Positions 10,343 through 21,942 of a DNA stretch of 64,000 nt are shown piece after piece. The DNA comes from Pisaster brevispinus (Eukaryota; Echinodermata; Asteroidea; Forcipulatida; Asteriidae), in the NCBI GenBank assembly GCA_023634235.1, contig JAMKCF010000007.1, forward strand, positions 16,994,592 through 17,058,591. Direction: 5' to 3'. The translations under genes and the position numbers were made by a program. Below the pieces are notes generated by a model. It made no database searches. It saw only the letters and a list, made by a program, of their open reading frames with translations, and had not been told where the DNA came from. Position 1 is the first letter of the stretch; each line of letters opens with the position of its first letter.

Positions 10343-12189
10343 GAAGGTAATTTCACTGCAGTATTTTGATAGCATAATTTGTTTTGAAACGAGGGATTTC
10401 CTTTCGAAGTAATAATGGTTTCGATAAGTTTTTATTCTCAAACATTTAATTCTGAGAAACAATTCATGCATAATTATTTCTCAGATTTCTGAGGGCTGGT
10501 GACCGTTTGCGAATGCTGCGGTCAGAGATGGGGTTGGTGCCCGCAGTCACCTTTCCAAAAGTGGATGGATTCGTCGTTCTTGTGTGAAAATACCGTGACA
10601 GTTTTGTTGCTGCTTTCTCAACAAGTTAGCACTGTATTGAGCTGACACTTCCACGTGTGAATTGTATATATACATATATATTTTAACGTTGCCTGTAAAT
10701 TAGCATTACGGGGACAAAAACCAGTCTACGAAATATTGTAAACATTATACTAAACCGAGCTGTCCATACAATATATTCGTTGAAAAACGTGAACATACCA
10801 CTTTGTTAAAAATGTTTTATCTAAATGCTTGATGTTTTTCTCTTAGTTTATGCAAATATAACAATTTTTAAATACGTGAATATTACTTTGCCGTTTGTTA
10901 CTACACGTGTTATGCTTACGTCAATACTTAATTACTCATTCATTACCCAGAATACCGCGGAAAACAATAGTTTATTGGTTGAGCCTGGTATCCAATAAAA
11001 CCTTTCAGAACTGCAGTTATTATCAAAACTTTCTAGAGATACATTTGTATTGATCTATTAAACTCTAAATAACTCCAGTGCCAGAATTGACCCGGTTCCA
11101 GATCCCATTTGGGTCAAGCTGACTGGCTCAAATCTGTAGAGCTATCCTCGTAAGACTAAACCCATGTTTCAAAACCAGTTTCTGTGTCAGGCTAGCCCAG
11201 AAATGAGTCAAGGTCCCAGTCACCCAAGATTCTGGTCAATTCTGACACGGGAATTTTCGGAATGTCTTGACAGCAGTAACATAAATCTGAATGAATGAAT
11301 GAATGAATAAATGACTTAGTACAATTGACACGATTATTATACTAATTACAAACTGTATTTAATTAAGTTGTTTGTGAAGAGGTTTTGCTCAATAAACACA
11401 TCGTTTAACAAACCTGTAAACAAGGAGAACCGGTGTTAATCAAAAACAACAAAACAGAAACAGCAAGACTTGTTAAAAGGATCAATCGTGACTGAGAACG
11501 AGGAGACTGACTTAAGCCCGGCTCATACTTCACGCGACAGTTGAATGCGAAGCGAATTTTGGTGACGTAATAACCGGTACGCGCCGTTTTCCCAATTGTG
11601 ACGCAAGAAAAGTCGCTTCGCTTTCGCGAGAAGTATGCTTCGGGCTTTAGTCTACTCTGCATGATGGCCACGTGACATGGATCATACAATGGCCAGTTGG
11701 AAGAGGTCAAATGCAAGGGCTCCGTTGATTTAATAAAAGTATTTAAAAAACGCTTTTATTTATAAGGTACCTGCGTCTCAACGCGGTTAACAAGGAAAAT
11801 TTATTCAATTGTCAGGCAAAATGGGTGGGTGGATAATTTTAGCGCCCCTATATAATTACCAATATAATATAACGTCACATTATGGATCAAACAGGTTTGC
11901 ACGGAAATATTGTGGAAAATACGATTTCTGAACAAAAATGGGCAAACATAATTATGTTGCTTCTTCATGTTGAACTTGGTGGAATAAACAAATAAACATT
12001 CCATGAAAACAAGAAAGCTCGAGTCCCAGTGCCGGTGAGGCAGGAGATTCTGTCTGCCACCTACCCCCCCCCCCCCCACCCGCAAACGGCAAACTGTGTA
12101 CAAACTTCTTCTGATAGTGCTATCTTTGTCAATCCTCTTTCACCCCATGATAATTTCCCACGGGGGACAGAATCTCCGGCGGACAGATT

Positions 12190-12440
12190 TCCATCTGACA
12201 CCGGCCTCATCCAAAGGATGAGACCACTGGGGCCGAGCGATTACTAAGGAAGAGCCGATACACGTGCCACCTAGGACGGTTTGTGAATGGTGCGTTTTGT
12301 TTTTTTGTTTTTTTTTCATTCTGGGAAATGACGCCCTCTTTTGGCGTAATGTAACAATTACTGTCAGTCTGTCTTTCAAGACGTCGCCGATGGATGATGA
12401 TATACGAAGCCGATTTATCGTCTCTCTAGGCCCCTATGAG
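12190..12440. repeat. Second copy of the receptor-locus 5' flank
   Basis: This segment matches 1-310 in the same orientation but is followed by unrelated DNA rather than a receptor promoter. It either marks the edge of a former third duplication unit or is the right-hand boundary of the duplicated block. A C-rich run at about 12067-12080 lies just to its left. Confidence 0.7.
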
Positions 12441-12735
12441 TGAATTGAAGAGAGTAAGTGACTTTTCAATATTTATTTGCACTACTAAGGGTTTTTATAG
12501 TTAATAGTAGTGAATGGGTGTTCTTAAACCTGATTTATAAGTAGGCTAAAGTGTACATTTCTGTCAAAGAGCTCCATGTAACCACCTTTCGTTATCATGG
12601 TAATATAGCCATCTTGTTTTGGGCAGGTCGAGTTGTCTTCCTAATCAAGTTTTATAGGTACACATGTGTGGTACTGCTGTAAATGTGCTAATTTGAAATG
12701 CTTGCTTCTTCATAATAGATGGTGTTTGTTTGTAG

Positions 12736-12790
12736 CTGATGAAGAGAGTAGCCCAGAGCAAGTTTCATGTGCAACACAAGAAAGTGATTG
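12736..12790 (+). other. Exon-like 55-nt segment between consensus splice sites
   Basis: The segment is preceded by a T/G-rich run ending in TAG and followed by GTGAGT. Another donor-like GTAAGT lies upstream at 12454, at the end of the duplicated flank. Together these could be exon 2 and the end of exon 1 of an unrecognised gene. The evidence is only the splice-site match; the short translation is not informative. Confidence 0.2.
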
Positions 12791-12900
12791 GTGAGTGCCG
12801 ACATTTATTACACAATATTCAGAGTCAATGGTCATTGGTGTAAAGTTCATTCCCAATCTACAGCACTTTGGGGTTTTGGATAATGTGATGTGTAGGTCTA

Positions 12901-13716
12901 CCCAGCAAACATAGCGGGAATGGACCAGAACTGGCCCAGCTCGGATTCGCCAAGCTGCAGTACTGGGCTAAAAGAACCGACCCATTCTTGGCTTGCACAG
13001 AGGCTTGGAACTGGGCCAAAGCTAATTTCATAGAGCTGCTTAGGAAGAAAATATTTCTTTAACAGTTGTTTACAGCAAAACTAAGCCGGATACCAATCAC
13101 CAGTAGCCCAGAGCGAGAAGACTGGAGCATTCCACATACTCTCAAAGGGGGTGGTTCAATTCCCAGGTATATTAATGGGCTCGGGAAAAAACACAACCAT
13201 ACGCAGTGTACAAAATTTGCTTCATGTCTAAGCATCAGGGTTAACACAACCCAAACGCATCCAACCATCTGATAAAGTTGAACCATTCCGGCCATCTGTT
13301 TATTGTATCAGGTGGTGCTGTTAATGTCTGGCAGGCACTCTATTGCAACGCTGTGGTTTCCAGCCACCCACATCCCCATGCCCCATACCACCAGTTAAAG
13401 CTGACTGTAACCAGAAGATATGTACGACATTTGTGTGATTTTCTGTAATATTAGCATTAGCAGCTCTTTGAAATTGGGTCTTGAACCAGTTCAAGAAGCC
13501 CTAAATGACCCAGTTGGGTGTAGGCTGTGTAAAGTTTCACCATTCCTATTGCGACTGACCAGGTTCTGTCTTAGTACCATTGAATCCGTACAGTTTTGAG
13601 GCTATGGATCCAGCACTGGCCCAGAGCTGGTTATACACTGTGCCAAGATCACCGTATACCACAAGCTTGTTATCAGGACAAGATAGCACTGGCCCAGTAC
13701 CATCATGTTTGCTGGG
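12901..13716. mobile_element. Non-autonomous TIR element with TA target duplication
   Basis: The ends are perfect inverted repeats (CCCAGCAAACAT at the left, ATGTTTGCTGGG at the right), flanked by TA on both sides. The 816-bp interior contains several CTGGCCCAG or CTGGGCCA palindromes and no transposase frame. A TA duplication fits Tc1/mariner-type transposition but does not prove it. Confidence 0.7.
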
Positions 13717-13778
13717 TACACGTTGAATTCAGTGTCAACCATACCCTGTCATTGTTACACTCAATAAGCTGATAACGA

Positions 13779-14253
13779 GTGTTGTAGTACCCATACTTGG
13801 TATTCATACTCGAGTACTACTCTAGTACCATTTTGATGGTACTCGTACCCATACTAGTACCTTCCTAGCAAAGTACTTTCGGAAACTAGTCTTTATGAAA
13901 ATAATAAAGTGTGGATACCTTGATTTGCTTTTTTTCATAAGTACTAGTTATCGAACTCGACTCGTACTCGGAAATCCAAGTACTAAGTGGTACTTGGCTG
14001 ATGGACTCAGTACTCAGGTATCAGAATACTCAAAACTCGGACACTTGTACTCATACCTTTTGGCACAAGTACTTGTACACATGAGTATTACCTAGCCACC
14101 CAAGTACTCCTTCACAAGTACTAACCAGCCACCCAAGTACTCCTACACAAGTACTAACCAGCCACCCAAGTACTCATACACGAGTACTACTCAACCACCC
14201 AAGTACTCGGCAGTACTTAATATTCAAATGAAAAGTACTGAAGTACAACGCTG
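13779..14253. mobile_element. AGTACT-rich inverted-repeat element with internal minisatellite
   Basis: The segment is dense in AGTACT, GAGTAC and CAAGTACT palindromes. Its ends are imperfect inverted repeats (GTGTTGTAGTAC against the complement of GAAGTACAACGC). From about 14093 to 14210 a 33-bp unit is repeated about 3.5 times, each with CCACCCAAGTACTC. This is probably a MITE-like element. The CA(G)-GTTGTAC-type end resembles some hAT miniature elements, but no clean target duplication was found. Confidence 0.5.
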
Positions 14254-14265
14254 CTGGTAACCACT

Positions 14266-17200
14266 AACGAGTGGACCCACCCCAAAGCCTTCAAATGCAG
14301 CATTTACAAATAAATGTATTTAGGTTCCTCTATTTTTACTTTATGACCTGAAAAATCAAAGTCATTTTGGTACTTCTGGTCAGCTGTCATTGTTTACTTT
14401 CAATTGTTTTAAATATAGTGGCTGTGTATTTAATGGCTGCTATTGCTTGATATTCTACCTGAATGTTTTCGAATACTGTCATTTTATAATGACCCTACAG
14501 CCAAATATCTTTCCTACCTAAAATGGTGTTGTACAATCAGATGTAATTACCCTTAGAAACATAAAACAATCATCCAAAACCCATCATGGATTGCAAAGTC
14601 TACCTTGGTCTACCTTGAAAAGAAATCAGCTTCGGGTCTATTCATTTCTGCATCATAGACAATTACCCTCCCCCCTTGAGGTCAAACAGTTGATCAAAAG
14701 CCCCCTCCCCCTCCTTCATGTATTTGTGCCTGCTTGTCCCCCCCCCCCACCTCAACCAATGCAATTGTCCACTGACCATCCTTGTACACACACATCCGTA
14801 TAGGTTTACCCGTGCCGTAGATAGACTACATTTCTGAATGTTCTAAATGTTTGCATAAAATAATGTAGTGAACGCAAGTGCGCCCTCAATCTTACTTGGG
14901 CCAGATGCAACTGCAACTTTCTGCTTTGCTTGTTAATTAATTGTATATAAAAGCTTAAAGTTTGTGTCTACAACCTCCGGACCGCTCTTTTTCCATTCAG
15001 CATTGAGCATTAGAGAACAATTATTTTCTGTAGCTATTTCTCTCTTTTTTGTAGGGAGCATGGCTTTGACCATGCTCCGAATGCTTTTAACTTGAGAAGG
15101 GTAATAATCATAGAGCTCGCTGTGAGTATTGTTTTGTGTATTGTAATGTTTGTGGCTATTGAACCGGATATTGTAAACGTGTGTGTATAGGCAGCCACAT
15201 GTTGACCTTTTGCCCTGCACATAATAATGTGACTGCTATTTGAATTGTGTGCTATTGATTTGAGGAATACAATAAGTTCAAGTGCAGGATATCATTTTTT
15301 AGACGCCATCACATGGACTTGTATGTAGTAATTTAGTGAGTGTTTGTCCTTTTTAATTAGAGGGCCGCCCTCCCTCTCTAGCCTCTACATAATACGCACC
15401 GTTTCTTGTGTTCACATCTAGAAACTTACCCCAGGATTTATCCATAAATGTAGACTATAGTATCAGCTGATACACTCGGACTGGCCACAATTTCTTCTAG
15501 TCTTATGTAGTCTATATTTACTTCAAGTAAACGTGTAGAGGACAGCCGGACAAACTTCCTTGTAAACCAACGACTTGTCAAACTTGATTTTGACGCGCTG
15601 CAGCAACCCCCCCCCTTCCACACACACTGTACCATATATAATCGTATTGAGTTCTACGTGTGCGCAATTCTGTTCCTTCTGTAAGTCAGTTTAGCAAAGT
15701 TTTAGCTAAACATTTTTATATCGTACTGTTGGGAAAGTAGAAGTTAATGATGGATTCTGTACGAAAAGTAAAATAAATTTAACAAATCGCCAAAGGAAAC
15801 CCGGGTATAAAACTTGACCCCCGTTTCCTGTTACTTGTAATTAATTAAGGATTTTGCCCAATTTCGTTATTTCACCTAACGAAGGCTGTACTTTCGTGGA
15901 AGGGTAGTGTTAGTAGACGGAGTCAACTTGTACATGAAAGTGGTTCTTATTTGACAATGACTCTTTTCTCAAAACGAAGGAGCACCATCAAATTTTGCGG
16001 ATAATTTCTAAAGGGACTGAGTTTTCTAAATGAACTTATAGTTTCCCCCTGTTATTTGGGGATTTTTTTGTTTCGCTAAATCCCACCAAGATCAAATATT
16101 AAAATCAATAGCTTTGACGATCAATCGATGAAAAAAGAACGATTGAAAGACATACATCGATGTGTATACGCCTCACATACAGTCCGCCGCCGAGTACGTA
16201 GACCGCCTTGTAGACCCGTGTGTCTAGACCGACAGCGTTCCGTTTCCTCCCCGGTTCAGCCAATCATACGTTAGATGCATATTCATGATTAAGATGTTTT
16301 ATTTGCTACTGTTGTACACAAAGCTGCAAGGATTGAGCCATGTCCAATTTTTCGATCAAGAGAACCGTACATCTGAAGGTAGTCCTACTCATCAGTTTTG
16401 AACGCTGTTCATTTTAGGAAAGAGTACCAGTTCTATCGAATGGAACTAATCTGTCTAACACGTAACTGCACTTTATAGAAAGTTAGACCAACTTGTAGTT
16501 CGGTGTCATTGATTTGTCATTTCAGTTCAACAGCTCCTGATGTATATTGGTACAATCACAGGGCAGTGTTTTATAATGTGAATAATAATGTAACAAAATT
16601 AGATTAACAGATGAGCAGTTTGGACACTGGGCGTAAACTGATCTCGCATTACCAACGGAAGGCCGGCCCTGTTTTCTTAGAATGAATTGTAATTTTTGTG
16701 AGGACTTTGTTCCGTGTTGTTTCAATCGCTGTTATCCGTTCATTGATGTATTTTGTTTAAAGTTGATACACTTTTTAGAAATCTTTATTAATAATCTGTA
16801 TTTTGTAACAGAGTTGATTGGTGTGTTGCCGAAATTGGTCTCTGGAAAACCCCAGACTTATGTATGTCTTATAAATCAACACAATTTCAAGCGATGGACA
16901 ACGAAAAGCCATGACATAATTCTCCTAACGCTTGCAGACACAAACGAAACGAAACAGTGACCAGTCGAGGCCTTATATACAAAAATACGTTATTTATTAC
17001 TTGTTTTTTATTTATTTAATTTCGTTGGACAATACGGTATATAACAAGCAGAGGCCGTCCAGGGAGAGGCAAAAGTAAAAAACTGTCACCCAAAAAGATC
17101 TTGCTCATTTAAACGAGTAACAATTTATGTAATACAATACACAGAAATCTACAATTGAAGTGAAAAGCAAAAGAAAAGATGGCAAGTAAAAGAAGTACTA

Positions 17201-17310
17201 AGATGCACATATACAACAACCACCGTAACTAAGACCCCCCCTCCAATAGTAAAGTATTAGCAGAAACACCAACCAGACGAGATGAAGTGTAAAAAAAAAA
17301 AATTAATCAT
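14266..17310. other. Intergenic DNA without a supported gene
   Basis: No conserved coding frame or known RNA was recognised. There are C-rich runs near 14700 and 15608. A CpG-richer patch at about 16180-16300 contains a CCAAT motif and could be a promoter. A 92-codon frame at 16682-16960 is cysteine- and phenylalanine-rich, matches nothing I recognise and may be chance. Confidence 0.4.
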
Positions 17311-19374
17311 AATAATAGTAATAACTAGACATAATTTTTTGTTCCGTAACAAAAACAAGGTGTTCGGTATAGACATTTTCGAGTTAGCAGAGGTAGTGTT
17401 TTCAAAGCAAAAACCGAAAAAACTTAGTACGACAAATTGATACGTAAAGTGAATGGTAGAAGATTTCGTATTTGAAATAAAAAACTTTGATAAATTAAAA
17501 AACTGATTAAATCATTCCGTTTTCATAGCTCATTTTATTATCAAAACATTGAGATTCATAGTTATTGTTTTGCTGGAATTGACAGTCCTATGGGTAAAAC
17601 TGTATTCGATATAGAGGGACCATCTGATTTCAAGATCATATTGTTTGCAGGCCTCAAAACGAAGACCGGGAGTGATTATTTTCACTTAAGCTCTCAGTTT
17701 TGACCAGAATTGAAGCTCACAGGGAGACACAGTTTGTGTAATCATTGGGGATGGTGCAAGTTATGTATATACAAATTTGGTTCTCCGGATAAAGGTTAAT
17801 TTAATGTAAGGACGCCATCGAGTCGTCATGATCCCGAAAATAACTGCAGTTTCATCTACACACTCGGGTCTAAGTATGTAAAGTTGTAGGTCTCAACCCT
17901 TTTTTTTGGTTAATGGGATATGAAGTTTTTAAGTATGGAATAAGCATCTTTCAGTTTCGACCAGAAGTAAAGGTCACAGAGCTGCATAGGGTCACACTTT
18001 GTGTAAAATTAAAAAAATACACTCCATGGTCTTTCACATGGACCAAAGATCTGGTATGTAGCAGTTATAGTTTTCCAGATATGTTTTTTTGTAAAAATTT
18101 AACATTGATTCAATGTTATGACGTCATTGGTGACGTAATCATGCCGAAAACCTATGTGGTTTCATTGACACACTAAGGTCTAAGTACATGGTTAGCATAA
18201 AGTCAAAACCCTTTTTGGTTCAAGAGTTATGTTTTTTCCATACACAGTACATATACATAATATACCTGAGCGGGGATTAGCATCAATTTAATCCGATAGT
18301 TGAAAATTAAACCATGACAAAAATAATGATTTTTGAAAGTAAAAAAACAAAATAAAAAACACTAGGCAAGTTCATGGATATCAACATTATTGTAGACAAA
18401 AAAGGAATGCCCTCTCTTTTTAACGGTGATTTTGAAATAAAGCTTACCATTTTAATCACCGTGTCTGAAGGGCATACTCAGAGGGCCTAGAGCGCTTTGG
18501 CAGGCATGGTCACGTTGATCAACGTGACGTGGGTCTCGGTGTTTGATGAGAAACAAACCAATGTCGTTCTTTTTCAGTTGAAGTTTTTGTCATTTAGTCA
18601 AAGTCATACAAATCCCTAAAGCAGGTGGACATCTCAGTAAAACCTCCTCTTTTATTCCTTGTTTTCCATTAAGCCATCAGACGAGCACAGCGGAACTAAA
18701 TTCACACTGAACTTTGAATGAGTTTGAGTTTTTTATGTGCGGGACACGTGTTGCTACAACGTACAAGAATAAGCAACGCAATGATACATTTCCGTTGTGT
18801 GGGACTGTGTGCACAGGCTTCGTGGACTTTGAACCTTATGAATAATGGAGCGGACAGTCAGTTACAGCGCTTTTCTCCATACACACATAAACTGCGGTTA
18901 ATACTAATTTTGGCTGTAACACCCATTTAGGACCAGAAGTTAAGGTCATATTGGCATCATTTCTGTGCAAAAGTTTCGGAAGGATCATAGATCTACAATC
19001 TGATGTGAAAATTGTGACGAAACGATCAGTAGTTTTTGAGATATGAATTTTTTAAATATTCAACTTCCGGTTTGAACCGGAAGTCAAGGTCAAATGAGGT
19101 CGCGTTTAGTGTAGCGTTTTTAGAGTCATACCAGGCCTATCCGATGATGTATAGATTGTGAAAATCCATTGTGTAGTTTTGGAGTTATGATTTTTTCAAA
19201 TATTAAACTTTGATTTAACGTAACTCGACACCTGATGACGTCATCATGACGTAACTGAAGCGGTTTCATCTCCTAATAAATATCTAACTAAATATGAAGT
19301 TTCAAGTTCATATGAGCTTGGAAAGGGTGCTTTTGTTAGCGGACAAGGGACGCTGAGAAGAAGAAGAAGAAGAA

Positions 19375-20714
19375 CTAGACATAAGTTTTTGTTCCGTAAC
19401 AAAAACAAGGTGTTCGGTGAAGACATTTTCGAGTTAGCGGGGGTAATGTTTTCAAAGAGAAAACCGAAAAAAACATAACTTAGTACGACATATAATATTT
19501 CAGAGCGGGATAAAAGCATGAACAGTTGTTTGTTAAAATGTCAAGACAAGGTCACCAACATATTCATTTCTGTGAAGTATGTGAAGCCCATGTTGAAATA
19601 ATTATAAAAACTCTGCCGAAGGCTTCTAGTAAAACTGTATTTTGAACTGTTTTTAACCCACCGCAAGATGGCGATCTTAATTTTGCTTTTAACCAGACCC
19701 TTGTCAGACTGCAACATCGTTAAAATCAACTCCAAAAAAGTTGTCACTTTTAATTACAATGCACTTTCGGTTTTAACTGGAAGTAGAGGACACGTAATGT
19801 CATGCAAACAATTAAAATTCGAAGACCTAAATTACCTTTGTATAATCCCGCAAAAAAGCAACCCAGGGTCTCTTACCCATTTAACATTTAAATGACGTAA
19901 ATTTCCGAGGCAGCATCTGTCACAAAGCGTGCAAATAATACAATTCCAGAGCGGGATAAAAGCATGAACAGTTGTTTGGTATAGCGCCATCCTGTGGAAT
20001 GTTTCCGTTACGTGGGACTGTACACACAGGCTTCGTGGACTTTGAACCTTATGGTTTTCATTACGTGGGACTGTACATACAAGCTTCGTGTTGCACACAC
20101 AGGCTTCGTGGACTTTGAACCTTATGAATAATGAGCGGACAGTCAGTTAAGGCGCTTTTCTCTATACACGAATTGACTGTGGTTAATACTAGCATTGGCT
20201 GTAACACCCATTTAGGACCAGAAGTTAAGGTCATATTGGCATCATTTCTGTGCAAAAGTTTCGGAAGGATAACAGAACTACAATCTGATGTAAAAATTAT
20301 GATGACATAATCAGTGGTTTTTGAGATATGAATTTTTTAAATATTCAACTTCCGGTTTGAACCGGAAGTCAAGGTCAAATGAGGTTGCGTTCAGTGTAGC
20401 GTTTTTAGAGTCATACCAGGCCTATCCGATGATGTATAGATTGTGAAAATCCATTGTGTTGTTTTGGAGTTATGATTTTTTCAAATATTAAACTTTGATT
20501 TAACGTAACTCGACACCTGATGACGTCATCATGACGAAACCAGAAATGGTTTCATCTACTAATGAATATCTAACTATGTTTAAAGTTTCAAGTTTATGTG
20601 AGCTTAGGAAGTGTGTCTTTGTTAGCGGACAATCGACGGCGAGAAGAAGCTGAAGAAGTAAAAAAAAAAAAACGAACAATAAGAAGAGGTCTTCGGACTT
20701 TTGTCCGAACACCT
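19375..20714 (-). mobile_element. Helitron-like element, family B (intact copy)
   Basis: This is a complete 1340-bp minus-strand unit inserted in the GAA tract of the family-A element. The 5' end at 20714 reads AGGTGTTCGGAC and forms a hairpin with GTCCGAAGACC. It is followed by T-rich DNA, a CTTC-rich stretch, the palindrome with arms ACTTCCGGTT/AACCGGAAGT, TGACGTCA motifs, a short tandem repeat containing GAAGCCTGTGTGT, then CCGAACACC, the 3' hairpin and CTAG. It has no meaningful coding frame. Confidence 0.8.
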
Positions 20715-21395
20715 AAGAAGAACTAGACTTAAATTTTTGTTGCATAACAAAAACAAGGTGTTCGGTGTAGACATTTTCGAGTTAGCAGAGGTACTGTTTT
20801 CAAAGAGAAAACTGAAAAAACATAACTTAGTACGACAGATAATATTTCAGAGCGGGATAAAAGCATGAACAGTTGTTTGTTAAAATGTCAAGACAAGGTC
20901 ACCAACATATTCATTTCTGTGAAGTATGTGAAGCCCATGTTGAAGTAATTATTAAAACTCTGCCAAAGGCTTCTAGTAAAACTGTAATTTGAACTGTTTT
21001 TAACCCACCGCCAGATGGCGCTCTTAATTTTGTTTTTAACCAGACCCTTGTCAGACTGCAATATTGTTAAAATCAACCCCAAAAAAGTTGCCACTTTTAA
21101 TTAGAATGCACTTTCGGTTTTAACTGGAAGTAGAGGACACGTAATTTCATGCAAACAATTAAAATCGAAGACCTATATTACCCCGCAATAATCCCGCAAA
21201 AAAGCAACCCAGGGTCTCTTACCCATTTAACATTTAAATGACGTAGATTTCCGAGGCAGCATCTGTCACAGAGCGAACAAATAATAAAATTCCAGAGCGG
21301 GATAAAAGCATTAACAGTTGTTTGGTAAAGCGCCATCCTGTGAAATGTTTCCGTTACGTGGGACTGTACACACAGGCTTCGTGGACTTTGAACCA

Positions 21396-21611
21396 GAGGG
21401 CCTTGTCACACGAGGCAACTTTTCCAGGCAACTTGGAGGCAACCGACCGCAGTGCACGCTACAGGACCACTTTGGTGGCACTTGAATAACTTTTCAAACA
21501 ATGTCTTATGATCCTTAAGAAAAATACGTGAACATTCAAATGTGAGTTTCTTTTCTTCTTGGAGATTGCCTGAAACTGGTTGCCAGTAAATTGCCCCGTG
21601 TGACATGGCCC
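21396..21611. mobile_element. 216-bp MITE inside the family-B element
   Basis: The sequence is missing from the matching place in all other family-B copies, giving a clear empty-site comparison. The ends are inverted repeats of the type GGGCC(T/A)TGTCACACG(A/G)GGCAA. The right flank keeps TTA, but the left flank is eroded, so the target duplication is uncertain. A diverged relative of its right half lies near 60907-60952. Confidence 0.75.
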
Positions 21612-21885
21612 TTATGGTTTTCATTACGTGGGGCTGTACACACAGGCTTCGTGTTGCACACACAGGCTTCGTGGACTTTGAACCTTATGAATAATGAGCG
21701 GACAATCAGTTACAGCGCTTTTCTCATACACAAACTAACTGCGGTTAATACTAGCATTGGCTGTAACACCCATATAGGACCAGAAGTTAAGGTCATATTG
21801 GCATCATTTCTGTGCAAAAGTTTCGGAAGGATCACAGAACTACAATCTGATGTAAAAATTATGTTGAAATGATCAGTAGTTTTTT

Positions 21886-21942
21886 AGGTGTTCGGGCATC
21901 AAGCCCGAACAACTCATTGTTATTGTTCGGTTTTTTTTTTTT
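21886..21942 (+). mobile_element. Stranded 5' terminus of a family-C element
   Basis: A 57-base 5' end (AGGTGTTCGGGC, hairpin partner GCCCGAAC, then a T tract) is followed directly by a second, nearly identical 5' end at 21943. The most economical reading is that another copy inserted into the T tract of this one. Its body would then be one of the two downstream family-C bodies that lack a 5' end. Confidence 0.65.

Larger units (their letters stand above)
6035..11725. repeat. Segmental duplication unit 2 (plus-strand receptor locus)
   Basis: This is the second copy of the duplication at 425-5815, in the same orientation and offset by about 5.6 kb at the gene. The 3' flank from 8509 to 11725 aligns with 2571-5815 almost throughout and shows no additional gene. 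Differences from unit 1 include the expanded T/A tract at 10237-10342, a GAAT microsatellite near 11290 and the longer receptor stalk. Confidence 0.85.

Noticed and set aside
16682..16960. 92-codon frame as a gene
   Set aside because: No signal, domain or conservation supports it, and similar lengths arise by chance in AT-rich DNA.
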